From: Triticum aestivum
Taxonomy: Eukaryota; Streptophyta; Magnoliopsida; Poales; Poaceae
DNA length: 64,000 nucleotides
Assembly (NCBI RefSeq): GCF_018294505.1
Contig: NC_057811.1
Span: forward strand, 23,460,025-23,524,024
Direction: 5' to 3'
The position numbers were made by a program, and so were the translations under genes. How positions within the stretch are numbered: position 1 is the first letter of the stretch; every line of letters begins with the position of its first letter. The notes beneath the pieces were generated by a model. The model had not been told where the DNA came from. It made no database searches and saw only the letters and a list, made by a program, of their open reading frames with translations. Positions 34,601 through 47,129 of this stretch are shown here, in pieces.

Positions 34601-35222
34601 CGATGACGGGCTTTCTCAAATGCCCGAGGTTTTCATGAGTAAGCAAGTTGGATGCACACTCACTTAGTTTCAGTAGCGAGCTTTCATACACTTGTATCTC
34701 TAGTGCATTCGTTACATGTCAATCTCTACTCCTCGTATCGGTATCAATTGAAAGGCCTCTCCATTGCCTTCAAGATCCGCCAAGTTGGTGTGAGACTTTC
34801 TCCACTTTAATCTTCCCTTATATCTCTATCGACCTATTCTATTCCATCCATAGTGCTAAGTACAAGCCTCACGTTCATATATTGAGTGAAGTTAAAAATG
34901 CTGAAGCGAGAAATTGTATGATACAATTGCTTGGTTTGACACCAGGGTGCTTATGATCTATATTTATGATCGATTTGACGCCAGGGTGCTGGTAATTAAA
35001 TGAGCAGGGATAAAATTCGTTAAGCATAGTATATTTTGAAGAGTAATGATTATGTTCTAGTATTCATGGATATTATTATGTTGATATTAATTACTTCATC
35101 ATTTTTCAATGCTCATATCATAAAAGATTGCACGATAGACATGCTAGGTAGCATTCAACATCATAAATTCTATTTTATCATTTACCTACTCGCGGACGAG
35201 CAGGAATTAAGCTTGGGGTTGC
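34600..35222 (+). mobile_element. Internal 3' end of a Gypsy LTR retrotransposon
   Basis: Contains 'gtaagcaagttggatgcaca' and, directly before the LTR, 'ctcgcggacgagcaggaatt' then 'aagcttggggttgc', the polypurine context typical of the wheat Gypsy group whose LTR begins TGATACGTCTCC. The integrase/pol coding part is absent. Confidence 0.75.
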
Positions 35223-36323
35223 TGATACGTCTCCAACATATCTATAATTTTTAGTTGTTTCATGATATTATATTATCAATCTTATATACTTTATATGCAA
35301 TTTTATCATTTTGGTAACCAACCTATTAACCTAGTGCCTTGTGCCAGTTGTTGTTTTTTGCTTGTTTTTAGTTTTACAGAAAATCCATACCAAACAAAGT
35401 CCAAACACGATGAAACTTTTTGACAATTTTTCTAGAACATAAGAGACCCTAGAAGCTTTGGAGGGAGTCCAGAAGAGAAACGAGGAGATGGAAAGAGAAC
35501 AGGGTGCGCCCTGGGCGGTAGGAATGCCCTAATCTCTTATGGGCCCCTCCTGGCTCCGTCTGACCTATTTCCAGCGTTATAAATTCTAAAATATTGGATC
35601 CTATAAGCACTAACAAAACAACTTTTCCGCCGCCACAAGCTTCTGTTCTTGCACGATCCCATCTAGAGGCCTTCTTCGGTATTCTGCTGGAGGGGGGAAT
35701 CCATCACGGAGGGCTTCTGCATCAAGCTTGTTGCACCTCTGATGATGTGTTAGTAGTTCCCACATGACCAATCGGTCCATAGTGATTATCTAGATGGCTC
35801 TCCCTCTCTCTCTCTCATCTTCAATGCAATGTTCTCCTCGGAGTTCTATTCGATGTAATATTCTTTTGTGGTGTGTTTGTTGTGTTCCGATGAATTGTGT
35901 ATTTATGATCAGACTATTCATTGAACATAATTGAGTCTTTTCTGAACTTTATTATGTGTGATTGCTATAGCTATGTAATGTTTTTTGACCTATGAGTTTT
36001 CTTTGGCCACGTTGATGAATAGATCTTCAGTGGAAGTGATGCCATAGTAATAGGTTCAATCTTGCGGTGTCCTCAATCTGTGACAGGAGGAGTAGTGAGG
36101 CACGTATTTGTATTGTTGCTACTAAGGGGAAAATGACAGGGTTCAATCATATTGCTTGGTTTCATTCTGTCTACATTATGTCATCTTGCTTAAAGCATTA
36201 CTCTGTTTGTCATGAACTTAATAAATAGCGCTTGATTGGTGGAGTAATAGTAGTAGACGCAGGCAGGAGTCCCTTTACTTGTCGCGGACGTAATGCCGAT
36301 GTACATGATCATGCCATGAATAA

Positions 36324-39300
36324 TGATAACCCACAAGTATAGAGATCAATTGTATCTTTCTCGATAAGTAAGAGTTTCGAACCCAATGAGGAGCTAAAGG
36401 TAGAATTAATATTCCCTTCAAGTTCTATCAACCGCCGATACAACTCTACGCACACTTAACATTCGCTTTACCTAGAACAATAATAAAACTAAAAGTACTT
36501 TGTAGGTGTAAAGGGATAAGTTTGCAAGATAATAAAGAACGTGCAAATAAAAGTTAGGTGTTGTTTTAATAAAAGTACAATTAAGTAAGTATAGCGAGTG
36601 TGGAGAAGTGGTGGTCGGATTTGCGTAATTGTCCCTAAGCAATTGGCGAAGTTACTAGACCGATAGCAAGTTTTTATGTGGGAGAGGCCACTGCTAGCAT
36701 GTCATCCCTTACTTGGAATTCTATGCACTTATGATTGAAACTATTAGCAAGCATCTGCAACTACTAAATTTCATTACGGCAAAACCCATCGATAGCACTA
36801 AATTTTTGCCCCCCTTCAATCCCGTATGAATCAATTCTATGGCAGGAAGAAGCTTCTGTCACTCTTGCACTCCAATGTATAGTCCTACAATGACAACAAC
36901 GGAACCACAAGCAATGTAAACCAATCATAGCAATTCACCAATTACCAGGACAACAAAAATCTACTCAGACATCATAGGATGGCAACAAATCATTCGATAT
37001 ATAATATGAAGCATAAAGCACCATGTTCAAGTAGAGGGTACAACGGATTGCGGGAGAGTGGACCGCTGATAATAGATGAGGAAAGTTGAGGAAGATGACG
37101 GAGTTGTTTGTGTAGATCGCCGTCACGCGATGATTGCCTCGGCGGTGTTCCTATGCCACCGGGAGAGAGAGAGAGAGAGAGAGCCCCTCCTTATTTTTCT
37201 TCCTTGGCCTCCCCCTAGATGGGAGGAGGGTTTCCCCTCTGGTCCATGGTCTCCATGGCTCCTGGGAGGCCCTCCGAGATTGGATCTCTCTCTCTCTGTC
37301 TTTCTCTTCTTTTCGCGTCTGTTTTTGGACCCCTTCACCGTTTTTTATATTCCGGAGATCCGTAACACCAATTGGGCTGAAATTTGGAGGGGATTTTTAT
37401 CCGGAAATTATCTATCTTGAAGTGAAGGAAGGGTTCCAACGTCCTTACGAGGTAGTCACAAGGCAACATGGGGTGGCCACCCCCTGGTCGCGCCCTGTTG
37501 CCTTGTGGCCACCTCGGGCACAGTCTTGCATTGATTTTTATCCCAAAATCCACATATATTACAAAATAAATCTTCGTAAAATTTTATCGCGTTTGGACTT
37601 CGTTTGATATGGATTTTCTCTGAAACAAAAAACATGCAAAAAACAAGAACTGGCACTGGGCACTAGATTGAAGGAAATGTGCCCTAGAGGCAATAATAAA
37701 GTTGTTATTTACATTTCCTTATATCATGATAAATGTTTATTATTCATGCTAGAATTGTATTAACTGGAAACTTAGTACATGTGTGAATACATAGACAAAC
37801 AGAGTGTCCCTAGTATGCCTCTACTTGACTAGCTTGTTTATCAAAGTTGGTTATGTTTCCTAGCCATAGACATGTGTTGTCATTTGATGAACGGGATCAC
37901 ATCATTAGAGAATGATGTGATGGACAAGACCCATCCGTTAGCTTAGCACTATGATTGTTTAGTTTGTTGCAATTGCTTTCATCATGACTTATACATATTC
38001 CTCTAACTATGAGATTATGCAACTCCCGAATACCGGAGGAACGCTTAGTGTGCTATCAAACATCACAACGTAACTGGGTGATTATAAAGATGCTCTATAG
38101 GTGTCTCCGATGGTGTTTGTTGAGTTGGCATAGATCGAGATTAGGATTTGTCACTCCGATTGTCGGAGAGGTATCTCTGGGCCCTCTAGGTAATGCACAT
38201 CACAGTAAGCCTTGCAAGCAAATGTGACTAATGAGTTAGTTGCGGGATGATGCATTACGAAACGAGTAAAGAGACTTGCCGGTAACGAGATTGAACTAGG
38301 TATGGTGATACCGACGATCTAATCTCGGGCAAGTAACATACCGATGAGAAAGGGAACAACGTATGTTGTTATGCGGTTTGTCCGATAAAGATCTTCGTAG
38401 AATATGTAGGAGCCAATATGAGCATCCAGGTTCCACTGTTGGTTATTGACCGGAGATGAGTCTCGGTCATGTCTACATAGTTCTCGAACCCGTAGGGTCC
38501 GCATGTTTAACGTTCGATGACGATCGGTATTATGAGTTTATGTGTTTTGATGTACCGAAGGTAGTTCGGAGTCCCGGATGAGATCACAGACATGACGAGG
38601 AGTCTCGAAGTGGTCGAGACATAAATATTGATATATTGGAAGACTATATTCGGACACCGGAATAGTTCCGAGGTGTATCGGGTATTTTCCGGAGTACCGG
38701 GGGTTACCGGAACCCCCCGGGGGGTTATTAGGCCTCATGGGCCTATTGGTGGAAGAGAGGAGGCAGGCCAAGCTGGGGTGCACGCCCCCTAGCCCAAACC
38801 GAATTGGAATAGGGGGCCGGCCCCCCTTTCCTTCTCTCCTCCCTCTCCTTCCCCCTTCTCCTTGTTGGAATAGGAAAGGGGGGGGGGGGGAATCCTACCT
38901 TGGAGTAGGATTGCCCCCCCATGGCGCGCCTCCTCCTCCCTCCCCCCTTTATATACGTGGGAGGGGGCACCCCAAAGGCACACCAAAGTTTCTCTTAGCC
39001 GTGTGCGGTGCCGCTCTCCATAGAAACACACCTCGGTCATATCGTTGCAGTGCTTAGGCGAAGCCCTGCGCCGGTAGCTTCATCATCACCGTGACTACGC
39101 CGTCGTGTTGAATGAACTCTCCCTCAACCTCTGATGGATCTAGAGTTCGAGGGACGTCACCAAGATGAACGTGTGCAGATCGCGGAGGTGTCGTACGTTC
39201 GGTACTTGATCGGTTGGATCGCGAAGACGTTCGACTATATCAACCGCGTTACTTAACATTTCTGCTTCCGGTCTACGAGGGTACGTGGACACACTCTCCC

Positions 39301-39487
39301 GGTCGTTGCTATGCTTCTCCTAAATAGATCTTGCGTGATCGTAGGATTTTTTTTGAAATACTACATTCCCCAACATCGATCAATACGTTAGTCCTAAAAA
39401 TAATATAAAATGTTTCCAAAAGTATATGAAAGTTGTAGAATATTGGCATGAAACAATAAAAAATATAGATACAACGGAGATGTATCA
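36324..39487 (-). mobile_element. Nested Gypsy-type solo LTR, reverse orientation, TSD aataa
   Basis: On the plus strand it reads TGATAACCCACAAGTATAG ... GGAGATGTATCA, the inverse of an LTR starting TGATACATCTCC, flanked by aataa at 36319-36323 and 39488-39492. After removal of the inner LTR it is ~1.45 kb. Short plus-strand frames inside (such as 37076-37420) are incidental. Confidence 0.88.
37669..39375 (+). mobile_element. Innermost Copia solo LTR, WIS/Angela-like
   Basis: 1707 bp, TGAAGGAAATGTGCCCTAGA ... CATTCCCCAACA, flanked by tagat (37664-37668) and tcgat (39376-39380), 4 of 5 matching. The neighbouring sequence rejoins cleanly across it. Homologous to the fragment at 2055-2817 in the opposite orientation. 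Confidence 0.88.
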
Positions 39488-39914
39488 AATAACGTCATAA
39501 CTATCCGCTTTTCTATCGATTGCCCAACAGTAATTTGTTTACCCACCATATGCTATTTTTATGAGAGAGATGCCTTTAGTGAAAACTATGCCTCGGGTCT
39601 ATTTTAATCATATTACTAAAACCAAAAATACCTTGTTGATATTTATTTTATTTTATTTTACTTTGCAATTTATCTATCATCTACTATGAGATTTGATCCT
39701 TGCAATTAACGAGTACAAGGGGATTGACAACCCTCTTGCCCGCGTTGGGTGCAAGTATTTTCTTTGGTGTGTGTAGGTACTGTCGACAGTTGTTTGCGTG
39801 AAACTCCTATTGGTTCGGTAAACCTTGATTCTCTATTGAGGATAATACCATCCGCTACTACATTGCTTCACCCTTCCTCTCCGGGGAATATCCCAACGCA
39901 GCTCACAAGTAGCA

Positions 39915-40745
39915 CACCTCCACCCCCTATTCTCTGGTCTATGAACTATTTATGTTAGACCTTTGTTGAGATTAGTTTTCGGTGTTGATTACTACTTGTT
40001 GATGCTTAGAAGTTTTATTTGTGAAAGATTCATATATACAGATTGTTAATATGTGCATCTCAACTCATTATGATCCATATGATGTCTTGTGAGTAGTCTG
40101 TTATGCTCTCGAGGACATGGGATGAACATTGTCACTTGTAATCATGCGAAGGTGAGTAAAGTTCAATTTTTTGATATCAATTTATTGTGTAATTCCCTAG
40201 TGGTTATGTGTGGAGTGGACTTTGACTGTATATCACTTCACTACAAGGACCTAGAGGAGACCATTGTGTTATTAGTTTATTTGTGATGGGTGGTTGGAGT
40301 GATAGAAATTACCAAACCTTAAGTTTATGAATTGTTGCATGAGGGCTATTGGAACCTCAAAGTTTAATACTATGGTTAGATGTTATCTCAATTACTCTTT
40401 TGTACTGACAAATGCTTTTCAAAGAGGGTATAATCATAAGTATTTTTTGGTTCTAGTAAGAATAGCACATCATTATATGTTCCACCACACAACAATTATC
40501 AAGGCAATGGACATTAACTCAATGGAAGTAGATGAAAATAACTCGGTGACGTTCGCGTGTGTCCTTGAGAGCGATTTCATGTCTATTAGCAACACAATTG
40601 GCATGACCTTGGCACAATTAAGGAATGGACACTTACTGCACTATTGCACTTGAAGTTCCTGCGATCAAACAAACCATCAAACTATCTAGGCAGTTTAGTG
40701 ATTCCTTACTAGTTTCATCAACCAATTCCTTCTAATCCTTGCTGG
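39915..40745 (+). mobile_element. Gypsy-derived non-coding sequence beyond the LTR
   Basis: Continues directly from the LTR and resembles untranslated sequence of grass Gypsy elements ('gttgatgcttagaagtttta', 'aggagaccattgtgttatta'). No TGG-type primer-binding site is at the junction, so how it was joined is unclear. Confidence 0.45.
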
Positions 40746-41634
40746 TTTTGACACTCTTACTAATCGAGAAGGTCTAAAATAGATGCCCTACACTTGTAGG
40801 GTACCTCTTGGGCAAGTTAAGTGGGCCTAGGCCAAAAGAGAATAGGAGAGGGGAGGCTCAGGTGCTTGTCCTTAGCGATGCGCAACTCGAATGAATATGA
40901 ATATTTGGCTATTAATAATTCTACTAAATGTGAAACGTTTTTTGTTAAATAAAATACCAAAACCAGAAAATTCACAAAAATAGTATTACTAGTATGGATT
41001 ACAGGAAAATATAGTTAGAGTTCTAAGTTAATTTTGTAGACTCAATTTATGCAATATGATGTAATATGAGCATTATAATAATTTTCTTAAGAGATTTAAA
41101 GTTTCCATAATTCCCAACATTAGTCCTATGAACTCCAAGTAATATTCTAAATATTATCAACTATATTTGACATGGGAGAAGTTATGTTATATCCTCCCCC
41201 ATAATTTTCCTTCAGTTGAATAATGATTTGAATATTTTGAACAATCGAATAATACATCAAAATATGATATTCATATGAATGATCTATTAACATCCAAAAT
41301 TGGAAAATTGGGAAGTTACACACCATTGCAACAAATCGAGAGCACAAGTTTTGCTCTAGGTAGATAACTACAATGAGTACTCAAATTTGACCATGATTTT
41401 ACAATGAGTATGAAAATCAAAACAATAGAAAGCTAAAAAAACCTAGAGTCGCACGAACATGAACTTGTGTGAAAATACAACCATTAGCTTTCAATCCTAG
41501 GATTGAACTAGGGTGGGCACGCTAGACAACCAAAATCCTTATGAATGAGCCACTGCTCACATAGCTTCTGTGATGTAACTGAATGCACATAAATTATCGG
41601 AAATGCACGGGGTCCAGCTCACGTGTAAGCATAA
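40746..41634. other. No recognised gene; weak SINE-like trace
   Basis: Mostly AT-rich. At about 41490-41540 'caatcctaggattgaactag' in a gggcacgctagacaacc context resembles an inverted tRNA-type B-box region, too degraded to call. Confidence 0.3.
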
Positions 41635-42839
41635 CTACCATGGATAACTTTGTGACATTGTGCAACCTTCTTCCGTACTATATTGGCTAGTAAGGCCTTC
41701 TTGGTCACTTATTCCATCTCTAGTTATCAAGGATTTTATCATAGTACCATTCACATCAAATTCTTCCATTAGTGCTTCATCATGCTCCCGATGTGACTGA
41801 ACTCCTTCTAGCCTCAATTCCACTTGTCTCATGGTTGGACGTTCCTCCCCTCTTAATTCTATACAAGCTACTGCAATTGCAGCAATGTCTTCAGTTCTGT
41901 TTCCACCCTCATTCATAACTTGGGGATCTAATATCTGGAACAAACTACCTTCAGCAAATAAGGTAGCAAAATGTGCTACAAGGCCATCGCCTTGAGAATC
42001 CACATAGGAAAATGGCTTCTTTCTAGTCATCAGTTCTATGAGCATAACACCAAAGCTGTAAACATCACTTTTCTCTGTGAGGCGCCCCGTGTAGAAGTAC
42101 ATAGGATCCAAATATCCTAATGTACCTTGCACCATTGTTGTTAAACCTTATTTGTCTAATGGAATGTACCTTGACGATCCAAAGTCTGCTACCTTAGCTG
42201 TTAGAGTATCATCCAAAAGTATATTAGCAGACTTGATATCTCTGTGGATGATAGGAATTAAAGCCGTTGAGTGAAGATAGGCTAGGGATTTGGCTGTTTC
42301 AATTGCTATCTGTAACCTTTTGTCCCATGGCAAAGAACTTGGTCCTTCAACATGAAGATGCTCGTAAAGAGTACCATTGGATATAAACTCATAGACCAAC
42401 ATTGGGACTTCTGTTTCAAGGCAACAACCATAGAGTTTTACTACATTCCTATGGTTGATTTGTGATAGGATGGCAACCTCATTAATAAATTCATCAATCT
42501 CCTTTTGAACCAATATCTTGGGTTTCTTGATGGCTACAACGTGGAGGTCTGATAAAATTCCTTTGTATACTGTTCCATGCCCACCACCACCAAGCTCACG
42601 AGCTTTATCAAAATTATTTGTTGCCTTTTCTAGCTCTTCCAGGGTTATGATCATTTTTTCCGCAATGTCAGCTCTTTGGGATACCAATTGTTGCAATAAT
42701 TGCCCACGATTTTGCTCGAAAAACTTTTGTTTCAACATTTGCGATCTCTGTTGCTTATATTTGTAGGAGATGAAGTATATAATGAGAACCAAAAGAATGA
42801 GGCCAGCCCCACTTGCTACTCCAATAATAATGCTTATAC
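41635..42839 (-). other. WAK exon C: TM, juxtamembrane and kinase
   Basis: Acceptor 'tatttcag' then GTATAAGC. Two open stretches (42148-42792 and 41635-42135) are the same frame separated by K-stop-GLTT. All kinase subdomains appear present: [70 protein letters not shown]. Ends SQSYPW-stop. Confidence 0.93.
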
Positions 42840-43486
42840 CTGAAATAGTACAAATTTGTTATGACCCATTTTGTTTGCAAGTGTATGCACATACATTGTA
42901 ATACACATGCCTAAATTTATCTAAGAAGGTACTTCATCATATATGCAAGGTTGTGTTAAGTATCACAACCTCTGCCCCACTTTATGTCATGCTAGAAAAT
43001 TTCACGGAGACCAAGGAGGAAGCGCTGGAGCGCAACTTCGCACTAAAATGCCGTAAACTTAACAGTGGTAGTTAAACTCATCATTGCATATACAAAATTT
43101 GAAAATCCTACACCTAATTAAGGGCCCCTATGGATGTGCTAGGCAACCTTACAACTAATCTAAAGCCCCCCTCCCCTGAATTTCACCTGGTGGGCCCCTC
43201 CCTCCCTCCAACTCCAATCCTAAACCCCCACGTTGGTTAGTACATAAGGTTCACAAAAAAATTATGTAGGTATAGCAAAGCCCTGCAAATTTCTACGAGC
43301 AATGCTATTCTTACGTGCAAAATTCTACAAAAATTCTAATGTACTAGTTTAGTTTGAGCCGGTTACTTCCATGTTCTGTTGTAGGCAGTTATTTCCCACT
43401 CTCACATTACATAAGATTTACGTAAGAGTTGTACACAGGAATAGGATTTCTTAATTTCTACGATCCATATGCAATGTGGCTCCCCC

Positions 43487-43700
43487 CTCTCTCTCTCTCT
43501 CTCTCTCTACACACGCTCTCTGTACCTCCGGTGGCTCATTTGCTTCTCCTCGTGAGCCAAGTCCAACATGTCCTATGCATTGAGCATGCAAACCTCTCCC
43601 GATCCATCTTCTCTCTCTCTACACGCACTCTCATGGGCGAAGTCCAACATGTCCTATGCATTGACCATGCAAACCTCTCTTGATCGATCGTCTCTCTCTC
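43487..43700. repeat. (CT)n and ~80-bp tandem duplication
   Basis: 'agtccaacatgtcctatgca' followed by 'ttga.catgcaaacctctc' and a CT run occurs twice, at 43560-43620 and 43639-43700. Confidence 0.85.
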
Positions 43701-44293
43701 TCTAGTGCCTATCTAACTATCTATACAGTGCCTATAAAAAATTTCCATGAGAAATTATCTCAAATCACCACATTAGAAACACTATGCGGGATGAAAAAAT
43801 TCATACCTACAAATTGTAAATTGCAGGTTGTGAATTTCAAAGAAGGATGTGATGTGCCCAGGTCTTGCAGCTATGAGTTTTTGCCCATGTTTCGAATGGT
43901 AATTCTAAGTTCACTATTCTTCCTTCAAACAAAGCCAATGATGTTCTTAGTGTCGGCTGACACGGGCGTTGGAAAATCGCCAGAAGAAGTGGGAGTGGTC
44001 CAACCGTACAAGATATCGGTGCCTTCTTGGTCTCAATGTTGCACCATGGAAGTGGTGGCCATTTTGCTGGGTAAATTATTTTAGTTTGTGAATGTACTAG
44101 TCTTGGAATTGTGGTCATAGGCACATCGGTGTCAGCTTAGGTGATCGTGGGCACGCTGGACATGGATCTGGTCCCAATGATGGGTACAACACTAGGAACA
44201 ACAACAGACACACTTACAATAGGAATGAAAATGACGGGCATGCCATGATGTGGTGGCGTTGACTTACATGCCCACTTCAATAAGAAATATTTT

Positions 44294-44470
44294 ACTTTGT
44301 GTTCTCCCTAAATTTCCAAAATATAAGTCTTATAAGTTCTGTCCTAAGTCAAAGTTTTCTATGTTTGACCAAGTTTGCCGGTAAAACTATTAATATCAAT
44401 GATATGAAATAATATGTTGTGAAAATATATTTTATGGTGGATTTATTAATACTAATTTAGTATTGTAGAT
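44294..44470. mobile_element. Degraded Stowaway-like MITE
   Basis: 'aaatataagtcttataagtt' and 'agtcaaagttttctatgttt' followed by 'gaccaagtttg' are typical of Triticeae Stowaway interiors. The ends are too eroded to fix. Confidence 0.4.
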
Positions 44471-46148
44471 GCACTACATTTTTTTCAAAGTTAGAAAGCT
44501 TGGATTTTGGAGAAAAATTATGAACCTTATAGTTGGAACAAGGTGAGTTTTTTGTTGTTGGGAGAGGTACAATACTTGTGCAAATCAAGATTATCATTTG
44601 ATGCTTTCTATTATTCATTTTATCTCTGAATACTCCTAGTGTAGCATATGTAGCCCAATTAGGAACGACGTCTAGTAACTGGACCATATTGCGAGATTTA
44701 TGTGGCACATAATTGACATCAAATTTTATATTTGCCCGGGCGAATGACATGGCCAAGACTTTCCTAGCCACAAAGACAGTTTGTTTGCCATGGTAGTTAT
44801 TTTACTAGGCACTGCAGTAGTTTGATTCTCATGGTAGCTATTTTGCTTGTCACACCAACCTGTTCCCATACAGGAGGCATGTTGCAGTAGAAGATTTTCA
44901 CTAGTTTGTAAAAATGGGAACAACAAGTAGTTTCATTTAATATATCTCATGCATTCTTGATGATCATGGGGGTAGTATGAAACTAGAGGGGACTTACGAC
45001 AAGCAAGGGCATGCGTAAATGCTTCTAAAGAGGGCATGCATAACATCATATACATATATGATAAGTAATCCTATGGTACTTTGAGGTTCCAACTTATTAC
45101 ATGCCCATTGATGAGGACATACTAGATCATGGTATGACGAGCATCATGAAAGAAAAATGCATAAATCCAACTTCGTATTTCTTCTATTATTTTTCATACC
45201 TTTTCACATTTGTCTCGTATGTATGATGATCAAGGTACTTTCCTATTCGACGGGAAATGGGCATATTTTCCTTTACTAAGGTAGTGTTGGCTAAGTGGAA
45301 AAGTCGGATCAGAGCAAGCAAAGCAATGCTAATGAAGACACTAATAGTGATGAAAAATATTAGCTTGAATTTCTTATCTGGAGGTATTTCCTACCAGCAG
45401 ATAGAGTGGCTAGTTGAGGAGTTTGGCAACCTAATATTCATCCAACACGGAAAAAAGACCCACATTGTCGATGATGCATATTTATTTGTCACAACTACCT
45501 AGGGTGACTTTGGTATTAGATTGGCGTGTCAACCACTGAGCTCACCCTATGTAAGAAATTTATGGAGTGATGCTTAACATACGACAACATAAGTCAAATT
45601 TTATAATGATGCATGGTAGGGAGCATTGATTGCAACTCGATAAAGCATCCTAATGATCAATTGTCTGACCGTACAAAAATCAGATGTGGATTTTATCGTA
45701 CATTATGTAACTTCCCAATTTAAATCATTGTCACTTCACGGCAGTCCTATCAATGTTTCGAGAAGTCATACTCCAGCGATATTAATGACATCACAAAGAT
45801 GATTGAAGTTAGATCATTAATTTTTATTGAAGTCTGATCGAAGTTTGTTAAAAGCCATGTAACTATCCAAAATGACAACTGGATTGATTGATAGATGGGG
45901 CCGTAATAAAGTTGGGAGCATCGCATGTACGAATTAATGTTTGTGGTTAATTTGGTCGACCAAATTTATGGCTCAATGTTATTGCATTTTCTTAGGAATT
46001 TATGTATGTGTCATTTGTCTAACTGATGACCATCCACTTTTAATATATAACAGTTATGCAATTTTGTTGACATATTATGAAAATATATTTCATGGCAACC
46101 TGGTGATGCAGTTTTCATCTAACCAGAAGAAGCATTTACTTTCATATG

Positions 46149-46180
46149 AACTAGCAAGGTGTCCCTCGCAAATGTGAGGG
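46149..46180 (-). mobile_element. Helitron-like 3' terminus
   Basis: On the minus strand: GCCCTCACATTTGCGAGGG (CCCTC/GAGGG stem), a 12-base spacer, then CTAG followed by T, the grass Helitron 3'-end pattern. The 5' TC end was not located. Confidence 0.4.
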
Positions 46181-47129
46181 CATCTTGTGTTTAGCCTATC
46201 AATTTTTTTAATTATTTGTATCTAATGCAATATATATGTTACACCTATTCATCCTTTCATCACATAATAGACGATATTTTTTATGTGTGTTAACATATGA
46301 TTATGTTGTTCATACATAACACAAAATAATTGTAAAATATTAATTTAAAGTAAATCTAATGATATTTTTTCTTCCATATTATGTTTATCTAGTTAGGCGT
46401 TGAGTTGTAGATAGACCAAGCAAACTATCCACAACCCTCGTGCCCCTAGTAGAATATCTGGTCCACTGGTGCTAACAGTGTATGTCGTCACAAGTTTTAA
46501 AAAAAAGTTGAAACATAGCTCAAAAAAGAAAAATATTAACTCAACACTGAATAGTACAAACATAAGGATTTGGCTCATTATCACATTGATGTCAAGTTGG
46601 TCATTTTCGTATCTCGGACAGTGTTTCAAATTTCGATACAAAATTTCGTGACAACATACATAGATGTTGTATCAATGTTCTAGATTTTTTCCCCAGATTT
46701 TTGCCAACATGTTAAAATGTGCTACGACATCTGGTGCACTAGTAGCCCTCAAGAATGGGTGCACGAGATACATTCCCCATGCCCCCTAGATTGATTGTTG
46801 CATGCTCTCATATATTTATGCATCCCTATGCCTCTTTGTCAGTTTATGCATGGGTATATAGAGTAATCCAATTAGTTCCTACCCAACCTCCACTACTATT
46901 TCTTGCTTGCATATACAATTGTAACTATCTTTTCAGAAAAATAAATAAATAAACGACTATCATGCCATTGAGCCTTCGGTTCTAGGGATATTCATGTACT
47001 TCTCCGTGGATGCTTATGTTGGTTCCTAATTATTCCTCCATCATTTCTTATGATCATCCAAACCTTTTCTTTCTACGTTGCCAGCTGTATCAACTATCTA
47101 TGGAGCATAAGATGATAAGAATAACATTT

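Larger units (their letters stand above)
35223..39914 (+). mobile_element. 3' LTR of the Gypsy element, interrupted by nested solo LTRs
   Basis: Begins TGATACGTCTCCAACATATC, continues to 36323 and resumes at 39493 after the nested LTR (the intervening 'aataa' is the TSD). It ends near 'cacaagtagca' at 39914. Net LTR length is ~1.52 kb. The split halves join in the expected order ('atgatcatgcc...' then 'cataactatccgcttttcta'). Confidence 0.8.

Noticed and set aside
37076..37607. Plus-strand frames of 114 and 157 codons
   Set aside because: They lie within the reverse-oriented solo LTR and show no similarity to known domains; composition of the LTR leader explains them.
35223..40745. An intact LTR retrotransposon between the TGATACG LTR and downstream sequence
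   Set aside because: No gag, protease, RT or integrase coding is present and the second LTR is not in the window; only the 3' internal end and LTR with nested solo LTRs can be supported.
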